Counted from the stretch's first letter, positions 1-5,843 are shown. The stretch: DNA of 13,229 nt from DASUSH01 sp050996575 (GCA_050996575.1 JBPCRS010000035.1:1-13229), one strand, 5' to 3'. Notes: generated from the letters alone by a model not told the origin. A program made the numbers and translations.

Positions 1-5
1 CCGTG

Positions 6-596
6 TCAGAGGCCCTCGAGCAGACCGAGGAGGGCGGGTTCGATCTCGCGGCGGGCGGCCTTTGGGTCGGCGGCGTTGGCGATAACCATTCCGGCCTCGC
101 CCATAGCTCCGAGGAGCAGGTGGGCGAGCGGCTTGACCGGGCGGCGCACGAGCTGGCCGGACTGCATGCCGAGCTCGAGCGCGGCGATCACCAGGCCGAG
201 GCCGTAGCGCTCGTCGATCTCGCGCCATTCGGCCCAGCCGAGGACGGCGGGCGCCTCGACCAACACGATGCGGGCGATCTCGGGTCGCTCGCAAGCGTCG
301 AGGAATGCCCGGGCGCCGAGCGCGAGCAGCTCGCGCGGGTCGGCGCCCTCCTCCGCCTCGGCGGCGATCTTCGCGCCGATCGACCCGGCGAGCGATGACT
401 CGAGGCGCTCGTGAACCGCGCGGAGCAGGTCCTTCTTGTCGGCGAAGTGGTGGTAGAGCGCCCCGCGGGTGACCTCGGCGCGGCGGACGATCTCCTCCGT
501 GCCGACGTCGGCGTAGCCGCGCTCGGCGAAGAGCTCGCGGGCGGCGTCGATCAGCCTCGCGCGGGTTGCCTCCGCCCGCCGCGTCTGCGTGTTCAT
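6..596 (-). CDS. TetR/AcrR-family transcriptional regulator
   Basis: A 196-residue DNA-binding repressor of typical TetR length. The N-terminal helices carry the family pattern RARLIDAARELFAERGY (about residues 12-28). The helix-turn-helix follows at about 32-52, with IVRRAEVTRGALYHHF as the recognition part. The larger C-terminal region, including APAVLGWAEWREIDERYGLG (115-134), resembles the ligand-binding domain of actinobacterial AcrR-like regulators. I chose the ATG at 596 because the TetR homology begins right after it. The open frame continues upstream to 695, but that would run into the divergent hydrolase gene and adds nothing TetR-like. GAGG lies a few bases upstream as a modest ribosome site. 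The gene is divergent from the alpha/beta hydrolase at 685, and two dyads lie between them, so it probably represses that gene and itself. The ligand is unknown. Confidence 0.93.
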   Translation of the reverse strand: MNTQTRRAEATRARLIDAARELFAERGYADVGTEEIVRRAEVTRGALYHHFADKKDLLRAVHERLESSLAGSIGAKIAAEAEEGADPRELLALGARAFLDACERPEIARIVLVEAPAVLGWAEWREIDERYGLGLVIAALELGMQSGQLVRRPVKPLAHLLLGAMGEAGMVIANAADPKAARREIEPALLGLLEGL

Positions 597-615
597 CGCC
601 CGCTCGCCTCTGTGA

Positions 616-630
616 TCAAGGTCACCTTGA
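616..630. promoter_or_regulatory. Perfect 7-1-7 dyad, probable TetR operator (upstream site)
   Basis: TCAAGGT-C-ACCTTGA is a perfect inverted repeat. Its right arm overlaps the -35 hexamer proposed for the hydrolase (TTGACT, 627-632). A regulator bound here would block polymerase. Which of the two dyads the TetR protein prefers cannot be told from the sequence. Confidence 0.6.
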
Positions 631-654
631 CTGCATACATACTGTGTGTATGTT
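627..654 (+). promoter_or_regulatory. Promoter of the alpha/beta hydrolase
   Basis: A -35-like TTGACT (627-632) is separated by 16 bp from a -10-like TATGTT (649-654). The predicted transcript starts near 661, followed by a short leader and a strong Shine-Dalgarno GGAGGAG (671-677), seven bases before the ATG at 685. Both dyads overlap this promoter, as expected for TetR control. Confidence 0.55.
634..652. promoter_or_regulatory. Inverted repeat between -35 and -10, probable TetR operator
   Basis: CATACATA-CTG-TGTGTATG is an 8-3-8 dyad with one mismatch; the outer six bases, CATACA and TGTATG, match perfectly. It fills the spacer of the hydrolase promoter and sits between the divergent regulator and hydrolase genes, the usual place for a TetR operator. 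Confidence 0.65.
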
Positions 655-684
655 ACGCGCTGAACTCGACGGAGGAGAGAATCG

Positions 685-1575
685 ATGGCAACCAATACCT
701 ACTGGCGCTCGCCCGAGCTGGGCAAGGCTCGCGAGATCGACGTGCCGGGCGGACGGATCCGCGTGTTTGAGCGCGGCGAAGGCAGGCCGATTGTCTTCGT
801 TCACGGCCTGCTCGTCAACGCGAACCTCTGGCGCAAGGTCGTTCCCTCGCTGGCGAGCGATTTCCGCTGCATCACGCTCGACCTCCCCTTCGGCTCGCAC
901 GAGATTCCGATGCAAAGCGACGTCGACCTCGGCGCGCACGGGTTCGCGGCGCTGATCGCCGCGACAATCGAGAATCTCGGACTGGAGGATGTGATCCTCG
1001 TCGGATCCGACTCGGGCGGAGCGCTTACGCAAATCGTCGCCACGCGCCATCCGGAGCGGCTCGGCGCCATCGCGCTCTGCTCGTGCGACTCGTTCGAGCA
1101 TTTCCCGCCCCGCCTCTTTGCCTACCTGAAGGTCCTGAAGGTCCTCCCCGGCGCCGCGATCCCGGTGCTCTTCGGCTCGCTGCGGATCCGAGCATTGCGA
1201 CGACTGCCGATCGCGTTCGGCTGGCTTGCGAAGCGCCCGATCGACCGCGACGCCGAGGATTCCTATGTGCTGCCGGTGCTGAGAAACGCTGCGATCCGCG
1301 CCGACGTCAGGAAGGCACTCACCGCATATGACACCGAGCACACCCTCGAGGCGGCGAGCAAGCTCGCGGGCTTCGAGCATCCGGCGCTGATCGCATGGTC
1401 GCGCGAGGACCGGGTCTTTCCGCCCAAGGACGCAGAGCGACTTGCGGCGATCCTCCCCGACGCCCGCCTCGAGTGGATCGACGACAGCTACACGTTCTCG
1501 CCCGAGGATCAGCCCGAGCGACTGGCCACGCTGATCGGCGAGTTCGCGGCCGCCCCGGCGGCCGTCGCAACGTGA
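685..1575 (+). CDS. Alpha/beta-fold hydrolase with a noncanonical triad
   Basis: A 296-residue protein of the alpha/beta hydrolase superfamily, probably cytoplasmic, since no signal peptide is visible. The oxyanion-hole motif is FVHGLLVNANLW (38-49). The nucleophile elbow reads VGSDSGG (106-112), which puts Asp109 at the nucleophile position as in epoxide hydrolases and haloalkane dehalogenases (family pattern GHDWGG), but without the Trp those enzymes use. The acid site is probably Asp242 in SREDRVFP. At the usual catalytic His position, where relatives read roughly DCGHFxxEDQPE, this protein has DSYTFSPEDQPE, so Thr270 replaces His. The reaction is therefore unclear; it may be a subfamily with another chemistry or a binding role. 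The start is fixed by GGAGGAG seven bases upstream. It is divergent from, and probably controlled by, the TetR regulator. Substrate unknown. Confidence 0.88.
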   Translation: MATNTYWRSPELGKAREIDVPGGRIRVFERGEGRPIVFVHGLLVNANLWRKVVPSLASDFRCITLDLPFGSHEIPMQSDVDLGAHGFAALIAATIENLGLEDVILVGSDSGGALTQIVATRHPERLGAIALCSCDSFEHFPPRLFAYLKVLKVLPGAAIPVLFGSLRIRALRRLPIAFGWLAKRPIDRDAEDSYVLPVLRNAAIRADVRKALTAYDTEHTLEAASKLAGFEHPALIAWSREDRVFPPKDAERLAAILPDARLEWIDDSYTFSPEDQPERLATLIGEFAAAPAAVAT

Positions 1576-1667
1576 GTTACGAAGCGCTCGTCCGCGTAGG
1601 CCGTAGTTGGGCGCTCCGGCCTCGCTTGGAACCCGGTAACACCACAACCGTCCCCCGTTGGACCAAA

Positions 1668-1710
1668 GCGTGCGGCATTAACCTCGCTGTTCGGGGCTAG
1701 CACCGCACGC
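1668..1710. other. Nested hairpin between convergent genes, possible bidirectional terminator
   Basis: GCGTGCGG (1668-1675) pairs perfectly with CCGCACGC (1703-1710). Inside the 27-nt loop a second stem can form from CCTCG (1682-1686) and CGGGG (1692-1696), with one G-T wobble. There is no T-tract on either strand. The rest of the 249-bp gap (1576-1824), between the convergent hydrolase and DUF4126-like genes, shows no convincing gene. A terminator or a small structured RNA are both possible. Confidence 0.4.
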
Positions 1711-1824
1711 GTCCCGAGGAATCCGACAGATGTGGCGCTATCAGGTTGACGGCAGGGATCGTCCCGCCCGCCCCACGAGCCCGCGACGACTACGTCTCGC
1801 GACGCGGACGCTGCGCTTCCGGCC

Positions 1825-2430
1825 CTATGGCGGAGTAGCCGCCGGCGGGCCGCGGCCATAGTGGCGCCGCAGCGTCGCGTACGCGCGGCGAATGCGCTTG
1901 GCGAGGAAGACGACGAGCGCGATCCCCGAGGCGAGCAGGACGGCTGCGATCAGCGCCGCGAGCAGCGGGTACTCGACGGCGATGAAGACGACGATGCCGA
2001 CGAGGCCGTCCTCGAGCAGGCTGGCGATGATGTTCGAGGCCGGCTCCGGCGAGGTGTTGATGCCGAGTCGCAGCGCCGACTTGACACCCGCGCTGGCGAG
2101 CGCGGTCGCGCCCGATCCGCCGGCGGCAAACGCTTGCTCGACCCCTTGCAGATCGTCGGCAGAGCTGTAAACGGAGCCGATCGCGGCGGCGACCGCCGTC
2201 CGGATCGGCAGGTTGATCGCGTCCCAAACGCTGTCGAAGAACGGCACCTTGTCGGCGACGAACTCGATCGCGTACATGACGACAGCGACCGCGAGGACGA
2301 CGTTGCCCTGGAGCTCCTCGGGCACATCCCCCCACCCCACTCGGCCGAGCACGTTGAGCAGGGCGACCGTCGCATAGGCGTTGACGCCCGAGGACCAGGA
2401 GGTCGAGAACAGGGTCGGCGCGAGGTCCAT
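1825..2430 (-). CDS. DUF4126-like integral membrane protein
   Basis: A 201-residue hydrophobic protein. The N-terminal GVNAYATVALLNVLGRVGW (15-33) and the following block with YAIEFVADKVPFFDSVWDAI (53-72) match what I recall of DUF4126 membrane proteins, where a small helical core precedes the FxADKxPxxDxxWD motif. Likely membrane segments are about 15-31, 43-60, 75-90 and 140-177. A Gly/Ala-rich stretch lies at 102-120, and a basic C-terminal tail (RIRRAYATLRRHYGR) is expected to face the cytoplasm. Its function is unknown. The gene starts 22 bp after the thiolase stop on the same strand, so read-through is likely. It also has its own TAGGGT hexamer eight bases before the ATG and no Shine-Dalgarno, so a separate leaderless transcript is possible. 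Confidence 0.82.
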   Translation of the reverse strand: MDLAPTLFSTSWSSGVNAYATVALLNVLGRVGWGDVPEELQGNVVLAVAVVMYAIEFVADKVPFFDSVWDAINLPIRTAVAAAIGSVYSSADDLQGVEQAFAAGGSGATALASAGVKSALRLGINTSPEPASNIIASLLEDGLVGIVVFIAVEYPLLAALIAAVLLASGIALVVFLAKRIRRAYATLRRHYGRGPPAATPP

Positions 2431-2438
2431 CCGCGCCG

Positions 2439-2444
2439 ACCCTA
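2439..2444 (-). promoter_or_regulatory. -10-like hexamer for a possible leaderless DUF4126 transcript
   Basis: On the minus strand TAGGGT is followed by eight bases and then the ATG at 2430. No Shine-Dalgarno is present. The element lies between the thiolase stop and this gene. No convincing -35 is seen. Confidence 0.35.
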
Positions 2445-2452
2445 AGCGCTGC

Positions 2453-3616
2453 TTAGTTCAGGCGCTCCACGATCATCGCCTGGCCCTGGCCGCCGGCGAC
2501 GCACATCGTCTCGATCCCGATCGCCTTGTCGTCGGTCTCGAGGCCGTTGAGCAGCGTTCCCATGATCCGCGCGCCGGTCATCCCGAACGGGTGGCCGAGA
2601 GCGATCGCACCGCCGTGAGCGTTCATCTTCTCGAGCGGGATCTCGCACTTCTCCATGATCGGGATCACCTGGGCGGCGAACGCCTCGTTGAGCTCGACCC
2701 GGTCGACGTCTGTGATCGACATCCCGGCGCGCTCGAGCACGTTGTGGATCGCGCCGATCGGCGCGACGCCCATGATCTCCGGCTCGAGCGCGCTCGTCGC
2801 CGAGGTGAAGATCTTTGCGCGCGGCGTCAGCCCGAGCTCCTTTGCCTTCGTCTCGGACATGACGAGCACCGCCGCGGCGCCGTCGTTGAGCGGACAGGAG
2901 TTTCCGGCAGTGACCCCGCCGCCGCCGTCGAAAGCCTCGGGCAGCTCGGCGAGCTTCTCGTAGCTCGAGCTCGCGCGCGGGCCGTCGTCCTTGTCGACCT
3001 TGGTGCCGTCGGGCAGCTCGACCGGGACGATCTCGCGCTCGAAGAAGCCGGACTCCTGCGACTCGACGGCGAGCTCCTGCGAGCGCTGCGCGTAGCGGTC
3101 CATGTCCTCCCGCTTGACGCCGAACTTCTTCGCGACGTTTACTGCGGTGTCGCCCATCGAGATGTAGGCGTCGGGATCGCCGTTGTTCCCCTGCAGCTTT
3201 GGGTTCTGATCATCGGCGCCGGCGGGCTCGGTGCGCTCGTTGAAGCGACTCACCCACTCGATCCCGGAGGCGATGTAGACGTCGCCCTCGCCGGCCTTGA
3301 CCGCGTTGCCGGCCTGGCGGATCGCTTCGAGGCTCGAGGCGCAGTAGCGCGAAACGGTCGTGCCGGCGACGCTCATCGGCAACTTCTCGGAGAGCAGCAC
3401 CATGATCCTGGCGACGTTGAATGCCTCGAGGCCCTGCGGCATGCCGCAGCCCGCGTAGACCTCCTGGACGAGCTCGGGGTCGACTTCGGGATTGCGCTCG
3501 AGGAGCTGGTCGATAACGAAGGCGCCCATCTCGTCCGGGCGAAGCGCGGCCAGCGAGCCCTTGAAGGCGCGGCCGATCGGGGTGCGGACGGTGTCGACGA
3601 TCACTGCTTCCGGCAT
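2453..3616 (-). CDS. Thiolase (acetyl-CoA C-acyltransferase family)
   Basis: A 387-residue enzyme of normal thiolase length. It cleaves 3-ketoacyl-CoA with CoA, the last step of beta-oxidation, or condenses acyl-CoAs in reverse. The start VIVDTVRTPIGRAFKGSLA (5-23) is typical. The acyl-accepting Cys92 sits in VSRYCASSLEAI (88-99), NEAFAAQ is at 310-316, the catalytic His342 lies in GGAIALGHPFG (335-345), and the second Cys372 lies in CVAGGQGQ. All catalytic residues are present, so the protein should be active and cytoplasmic. AGAGGA about six bases before the ATG supports the start. It is divergent from the rhodanese gene and followed by the DUF4126-like gene. No hydratase or dehydrogenase partner lies nearby, so degradative versus biosynthetic use cannot be decided; FadA-type degradation is the default guess. 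Confidence 0.95.
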   Translation of the reverse strand: MPEAVIVDTVRTPIGRAFKGSLAALRPDEMGAFVIDQLLERNPEVDPELVQEVYAGCGMPQGLEAFNVARIMVLLSEKLPMSVAGTTVSRYCASSLEAIRQAGNAVKAGEGDVYIASGIEWVSRFNERTEPAGADDQNPKLQGNNGDPDAYISMGDTAVNVAKKFGVKREDMDRYAQRSQELAVESQESGFFEREIVPVELPDGTKVDKDDGPRASSSYEKLAELPEAFDGGGGVTAGNSCPLNDGAAAVLVMSETKAKELGLTPRAKIFTSATSALEPEIMGVAPIGAIHNVLERAGMSITDVDRVELNEAFAAQVIPIMEKCEIPLEKMNAHGGAIALGHPFGMTGARIMGTLLNGLETDDKAIGIETMCVAGGQGQAMIVERLN

Positions 3617-3669
3617 CTGTTTCCTCTCATCGATTCCAAAGTTTCGTTCTCGTAATCCTATTTGGGCGC

Positions 3670-3675
3670 TAATTT
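3670..3675 (+). promoter_or_regulatory. -10-like hexamer of the rhodanese gene, leaderless start
   Basis: TAATTT lies nine bases before the ATG at 3685 in a locally AT-rich stretch (about 3630-3675) between the divergent thiolase and rhodanese genes. No Shine-Dalgarno precedes the ATG, so transcription probably begins at or next to the start codon. Confidence 0.5.
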
Positions 3676-3684
3676 CTGCGTCCG

Positions 3685-4008
3685 ATGGCCGAAGCCGAGT
3701 CGATCGAGATCAGCGTTGCCGAGCTTGCCGGTCGGGCCGAATCGGGTGAGGCCCAGATCGTCGACGTTCGCACCGACAAGGAGTGGGCCGAGGGCCGGAT
3801 CACGGGCTCGCGACACATCGAGCTGAACGATGTGAGCACCGCGGCCGAGTCGTTCGACCGCGGGGCGCCGATCATCTTCGTCTGTTCGGCGGGCAACCGC
3901 TCTTCGATGGCCGCGGAAGCCTTCCGGACCGCCGGATTCGAGGCCTACAGCCTCGCCGGCGGCCTCGAGCAGTGGACCGCCGGCGGGCACGGACTCGAGT
4001 CCGAGTAG
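3685..4008 (+). CDS. Single-domain rhodanese-like sulfurtransferase
   Basis: A 107-residue cytoplasmic protein made of one rhodanese domain, the usual length for the GlpE/PspE-like single-domain class. It begins with a substrate-side helix (EISVAELAGRAESGE) followed by the conserved strand IVDVRTDKEWAEGRITGSRHI (25-45). The active-site loop is CSAGNRS (67-73), with Cys67 able to carry a persulfide; the loop has the six-residue size of sulfur-transferring rhodaneses. The C-terminal block YSLAGGLEQWTAGGHGLE is also typical. The donor and acceptor of sulfur are unknown. It is divergent from the thiolase across 68 bp and followed 41 bp later by the coiled-coil membrane protein. It lacks a Shine-Dalgarno and is probably leaderless. 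Confidence 0.93.
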   Translation: MAEAESIEISVAELAGRAESGEAQIVDVRTDKEWAEGRITGSRHIELNDVSTAAESFDRGAPIIFVCSAGNRSSMAAEAFRTAGFEAYSLAGGLEQWTAGGHGLESE

Positions 4009-4034
4009 TTCTTCTGGACCTCCGGCCGACTGAC

Positions 4035-4040
4035 TAACCT
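4035..4040 (+). promoter_or_regulatory. -10-like hexamer of the coiled-coil membrane protein, leaderless start
   Basis: TAACCT is followed by nine bases (all G/C) and the ATG at 4050. No Shine-Dalgarno exists in that interval. The arrangement is the same as at the rhodanese gene just upstream, so the two genes may each have their own transcript. Confidence 0.45.
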
Positions 4041-4049
4041 GCGCGCGCG

Positions 4050-4613
4050 ATGGCGAGATTTGGCCGCCGTAGGGGCGGAGATCAACCTGAAGCACCGGCG
4101 CCGCGGCCGACGGAGGCGAACCCAACCCCTCCCGTAACCGGCTCGAACCCACTGGTGGTCGAGCCCGAACCCTCGCTGAACGAGCGGCTCGAAGGACAGC
4201 GCAGCTGGCTCGCCCAACTCGACCGTCGGGTCGGCGTTCGCACCTACGCCGGTGCCGCCGCCCTCGTGATCGCCCTCGCCGCGGCGGCGGTCGCCCTCGT
4301 CCTCGTCCTTCAGCTGCAGGACGACGCGGCGACCAAGGCCGACGTCGACCAGCTCCGCAAGGAGATCGCCGCTGTCGAGAACTCCGCCACCGAGGCCGCC
4401 GAGGACGACGTCCAGGGCCTGACCGAGCGGATCACCGAGCTCGAGACCGAGATCTCGGGCTTCGGCTCCGAGCAGGACTCGACCGACCAGCAGATCTCGG
4501 TCGTCGAAGACGACATCCAAGACCTTCGCGACCAGATCTCCGAGCTCGACGAGGCCTCGTCCTCCTCCTCCTCCTCGAACTCGAACGACACCGGCTCGGT
4601 CGACAGCCCGTAG
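4050..4613 (+). CDS. Single-pass membrane protein with extracytoplasmic coiled coil
   Basis: A 187-residue protein I cannot assign to a named family. It has a basic, Pro-rich N-terminus (MARFGRRRGG then PAPRP), an amphipathic stretch (42-62), one strong transmembrane helix at about 66-88, and a coiled-coil-like acidic region at about 95-168 with heptad patterns such as VQGLTERITELETEI and IQDLRDQISELDE. The tail is Ser/Asn-rich (seven Ser from 170), coded in part by a TCC repeat. The Arg-rich N-terminus suggests the coil faces outside and the short N-terminus faces the cytoplasm. It converges on the ion channel gene with only 13 bp between stops. An oligomeric or scaffold role is plausible but not shown. 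Confidence 0.8.
   Translation: MARFGRRRGGDQPEAPAPRPTEANPTPPVTGSNPLVVEPEPSLNERLEGQRSWLAQLDRRVGVRTYAGAAALVIALAAAAVALVLVLQLQDDAATKADVDQLRKEIAAVENSATEAAEDDVQGLTERITELETEISGFGSEQDSTDQQISVVEDDIQDLRDQISELDEASSSSSSSNSNDTGSVDSP
4557..4577 (+). repeat. Short TCC trinucleotide run coding polyserine
   Basis: Five perfect TCC units (4560-4574) flanked by TCG on each side encode seven consecutive serines in the tail of the coiled-coil membrane protein. As the unit is three bases, length changes would alter the tail but not the frame. Confidence 0.7.
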
Positions 4614-4617
4614 CTCA

Positions 4618-4634
4618 GCCCTTAAATCAAGGGC
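4618..4634. terminator. Hairpin between convergent stops, possible bidirectional terminator
   Basis: GCCCTT (4618-4623) and AAGGGC (4629-4634) form a perfect six-bp stem with a five-base loop. It spans the 13-bp gap between the coiled-coil gene stop (4613) and the channel stop (4627) and overlaps the last channel codons. There is no T-tract. Confidence 0.45.
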
Positions 4635-5538
4635 GCATTCGTCCCTTCGAGGCGACGCCGACGGTCTCGTCGGCCGTACCTAGCTCGGCCTCGAGGTCCG
4701 CGAGCGCCTCGCGCAGGGCGTGGACGCGGATGACTGCGCGCTCGCGTGCCGAAAGCGAGGCGCCGGCGCGCTTCAGGTCGTCGTCGAGGTCGCCGTCCTC
4801 GCCACCGGGCCGCCCGCCGAGTACCGCCTCGAGCGATTCGTCTCGTCGCGCCTCCTCGATCGAGTTGATGATGATCGCGATCAGCACGTTGATCACCAGG
4901 AACGATGCGATCAGGACGTAGGAGACGAAGTAGATCCAGGCCTGGGGATGGACCGCCGTCGCCTCCTCCATGTACTGCGGGAAGTTCTCCAGGGTCATCA
5001 CCACGAACAGCGTCAACATCGCCTCGCCGATCGTTCCCCACTGGGCGGGAAGCTCGTCGGAGAAGAGGATCCAGCCGACCATCCCGTAGACGTACATCAG
5101 CAGCACGCCGACGATCGCCATCGTCCCGATCGGCAGCAGGCTCTTGACCATGCCGCGGATCAATACGCGCAGGTCGGGCAGGACGCTGATGATGCGGACG
5201 ACGCGAAGCAGCCGGACCAACCGCAGGAGGGTGACGTTCTCGCGTAGGCCGGGGATGAACGCGGCCGAGATAACGACGAAGGCGAAGACGTTCCAGCCGT
5301 TGCGGAAGAAGTCGCGAAGGTGCGTGCCATAGGCAAGCAGGCGGATCGCCAGCTCGACGACGAAGATGCCGAGGAAGACGTGGTCGAGCGTTCTCAGCAG
5401 CGAGGCGGCGTCGCGCTCGATTGCATCGTAGGTCTGCAGCCCGAGGACGACCGCGTTGGCGAGGATCACCGCAATGATGAACCCCTGAAAGCGCCCCGAT
5501 TCGGCGATCCGTTCGCATCTGTCCGCCACCCGCGTCAT
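4627..5538 (-). CDS. Six-TM voltage-gated cation channel, bacterial Nav-like
   Basis: A 303-residue ion transport protein of the single-repeat channel class (NaChBac type), which works as a tetramer in the inner membrane. Likely helices are S1 18-36, S2 51-69, S3 80-95, S4 100-120, S5 132-156, pore helix about 170-182 and S6 201-227. S4 carries four arginines at every third place (R106, R109, R112, R115), so a voltage sensor is present. The selectivity filter reads TLENFP (182-187), close to TLESWA of NaChBac: the key Glu184 is kept, while Trp is replaced by Phe. Conductance of Na+ or Ca2+ rather than K+ follows, as no TVGYG is present. A charged helical C-terminal region (about 245-290) could form the tetramer coil. 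It is divergent from the DUF5679 gene. Whether Na+ or Ca2+ is preferred cannot be told. Confidence 0.92.
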   Translation of the reverse strand: MTRVADRCERIAESGRFQGFIIAVILANAVVLGLQTYDAIERDAASLLRTLDHVFLGIFVVELAIRLLAYGTHLRDFFRNGWNVFAFVVISAAFIPGLRENVTLLRLVRLLRVVRIISVLPDLRVLIRGMVKSLLPIGTMAIVGVLLMYVYGMVGWILFSDELPAQWGTIGEAMLTLFVVMTLENFPQYMEEATAVHPQAWIYFVSYVLIASFLVINVLIAIIINSIEEARRDESLEAVLGGRPGGEDGDLDDDLKRAGASLSARERAVIRVHALREALADLEAELGTADETVGVASKGRMRP

Positions 5539-5586
5539 CCCGGCCGGGGATCCTGCCAGGTATCGACGCCTGGGGATCGGCGAATT

Positions 5587-5601
5587 AGCCGTCTGACGGC
5601 T
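5587..5601. promoter_or_regulatory. Perfect 7-1-7 dyad in the channel/DUF5679 divergent region
   Basis: AGCCGTC-T-GACGGCT is a perfect palindrome whose symmetry continues for two more matched pairs after one mismatch. It lies between the channel (start 5538, -) and the DUF5679 gene (start 5691, +). On the minus strand it overlaps candidate promoter boxes TTAGAT (5603-5608) and TAATTC (5582-5587), spaced by 15 bp. It could be an operator; no regulator gene is adjacent. Confidence 0.45.
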
Positions 5602-5608
5602 GATCTAA

Positions 5609-5624
5609 GGTCGCGCAAGCGACC
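5609..5624 (+). other. Small hairpin with a GNRA-type tetraloop
   Basis: GGTCGC, loop GCAA, GCGACC form a perfect six-bp stem capped by a GNRA tetraloop, a notably stable RNA fold. It lies 66 bp upstream of the DUF5679 start. It belongs to that leader only if transcription begins upstream of 5609, which I cannot establish. Confidence 0.4.
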
Positions 5625-5657
5625 GAAGGGGCAGCCGGACGCGTTGCGCACGGATTG

Positions 5658-5684
5658 TCCTTTGATCGGGTTCGATCGAAAGGA
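5658..5684 (+). promoter_or_regulatory. Leader hairpin that can sequester the DUF5679 ribosome site
   Basis: TCCTTTGATCG (5658-5668), loop GGTT, then CGATC, one bulged G (5678) and AAAGGA (5679-5684) make an 11-bp stem. The right arm contains most of the Shine-Dalgarno AAAGGAG (5679-5685) of the gene starting at 5691, so the folded leader would hide the ribosome site. This suggests translation control, for example by temperature or a trans factor, but it is based on pairing alone. Confidence 0.45.
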
Positions 5685-5690
5685 GACACG

Positions 5691-5837
5691 ATGCCAGAGG
5701 GGTATTGCGTCAAAGAACGTAAGAAGGTCGAGATCAAGGACCCCACACAGGTGACGATGAAGAACGGTCGTCCGGCGATCCAGGGCACCTGCCCGGACTG
5801 CGGGACGAAGATCTTCAAGATCGGGAAGCTCACCTAG
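5691..5837 (+). CDS. DUF5679-like small zinc-ribbon-type protein
   Basis: A 48-residue protein that matches my memory of DUF5679: YCVKxRKKVEIKDPxxVTMKNGRPAIQGTCPDCGTKIFKIGK. The second knuckle is CPDCG (about 34-38). The first knuckle, usually CxxC in this group, reads CVKE here (Cys6, then Glu9 coded by GAA), so one of four expected zinc ligands is changed. I chose the ATG at 5691 because it has a strong AAAGGAG five bases upstream and begins the conserved region; an upstream in-frame ATG at 5655 has no ribosome site. It is probably a cytoplasmic nucleic-acid or protein binding module, but the function is unknown. It is divergent from the channel gene and followed by a strong hairpin. Confidence 0.85.
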   Translation: MPEGYCVKERKKVEIKDPTQVTMKNGRPAIQGTCPDCGTKIFKIGKLT

Positions 5838-5843
5838 GTCGGC

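Noticed and set aside
622..1647. 341-residue open frame antisense to the alpha/beta hydrolase
   Set aside because: It mirrors a well-supported gene, is rich in Arg/Asp/Glu as expected from the opposite strand of a GC-rich gene, and shows no domain.
1509..1859. 116-residue minus-strand open frame across the 1576-1824 gap
   Set aside because: It overlaps coding ends of both flanking genes in other frames, has Arg/Ala-rich noise composition and no ribosome site or domain.
2442..2456. CTAAGC-GCT-GCTTAG inverted repeat at the thiolase stop
   Set aside because: The six-bp stem with a three-base loop is weak, overlaps the stop codon, and lies inside a likely co-transcribed pair, so I do not call a terminator.
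2381..3655. 424-residue open frame antisense to the thiolase
   Set aside because: The thiolase has all catalytic motifs. The antisense product is low-complexity (L, A, D, R, H) with no recognisable fold.
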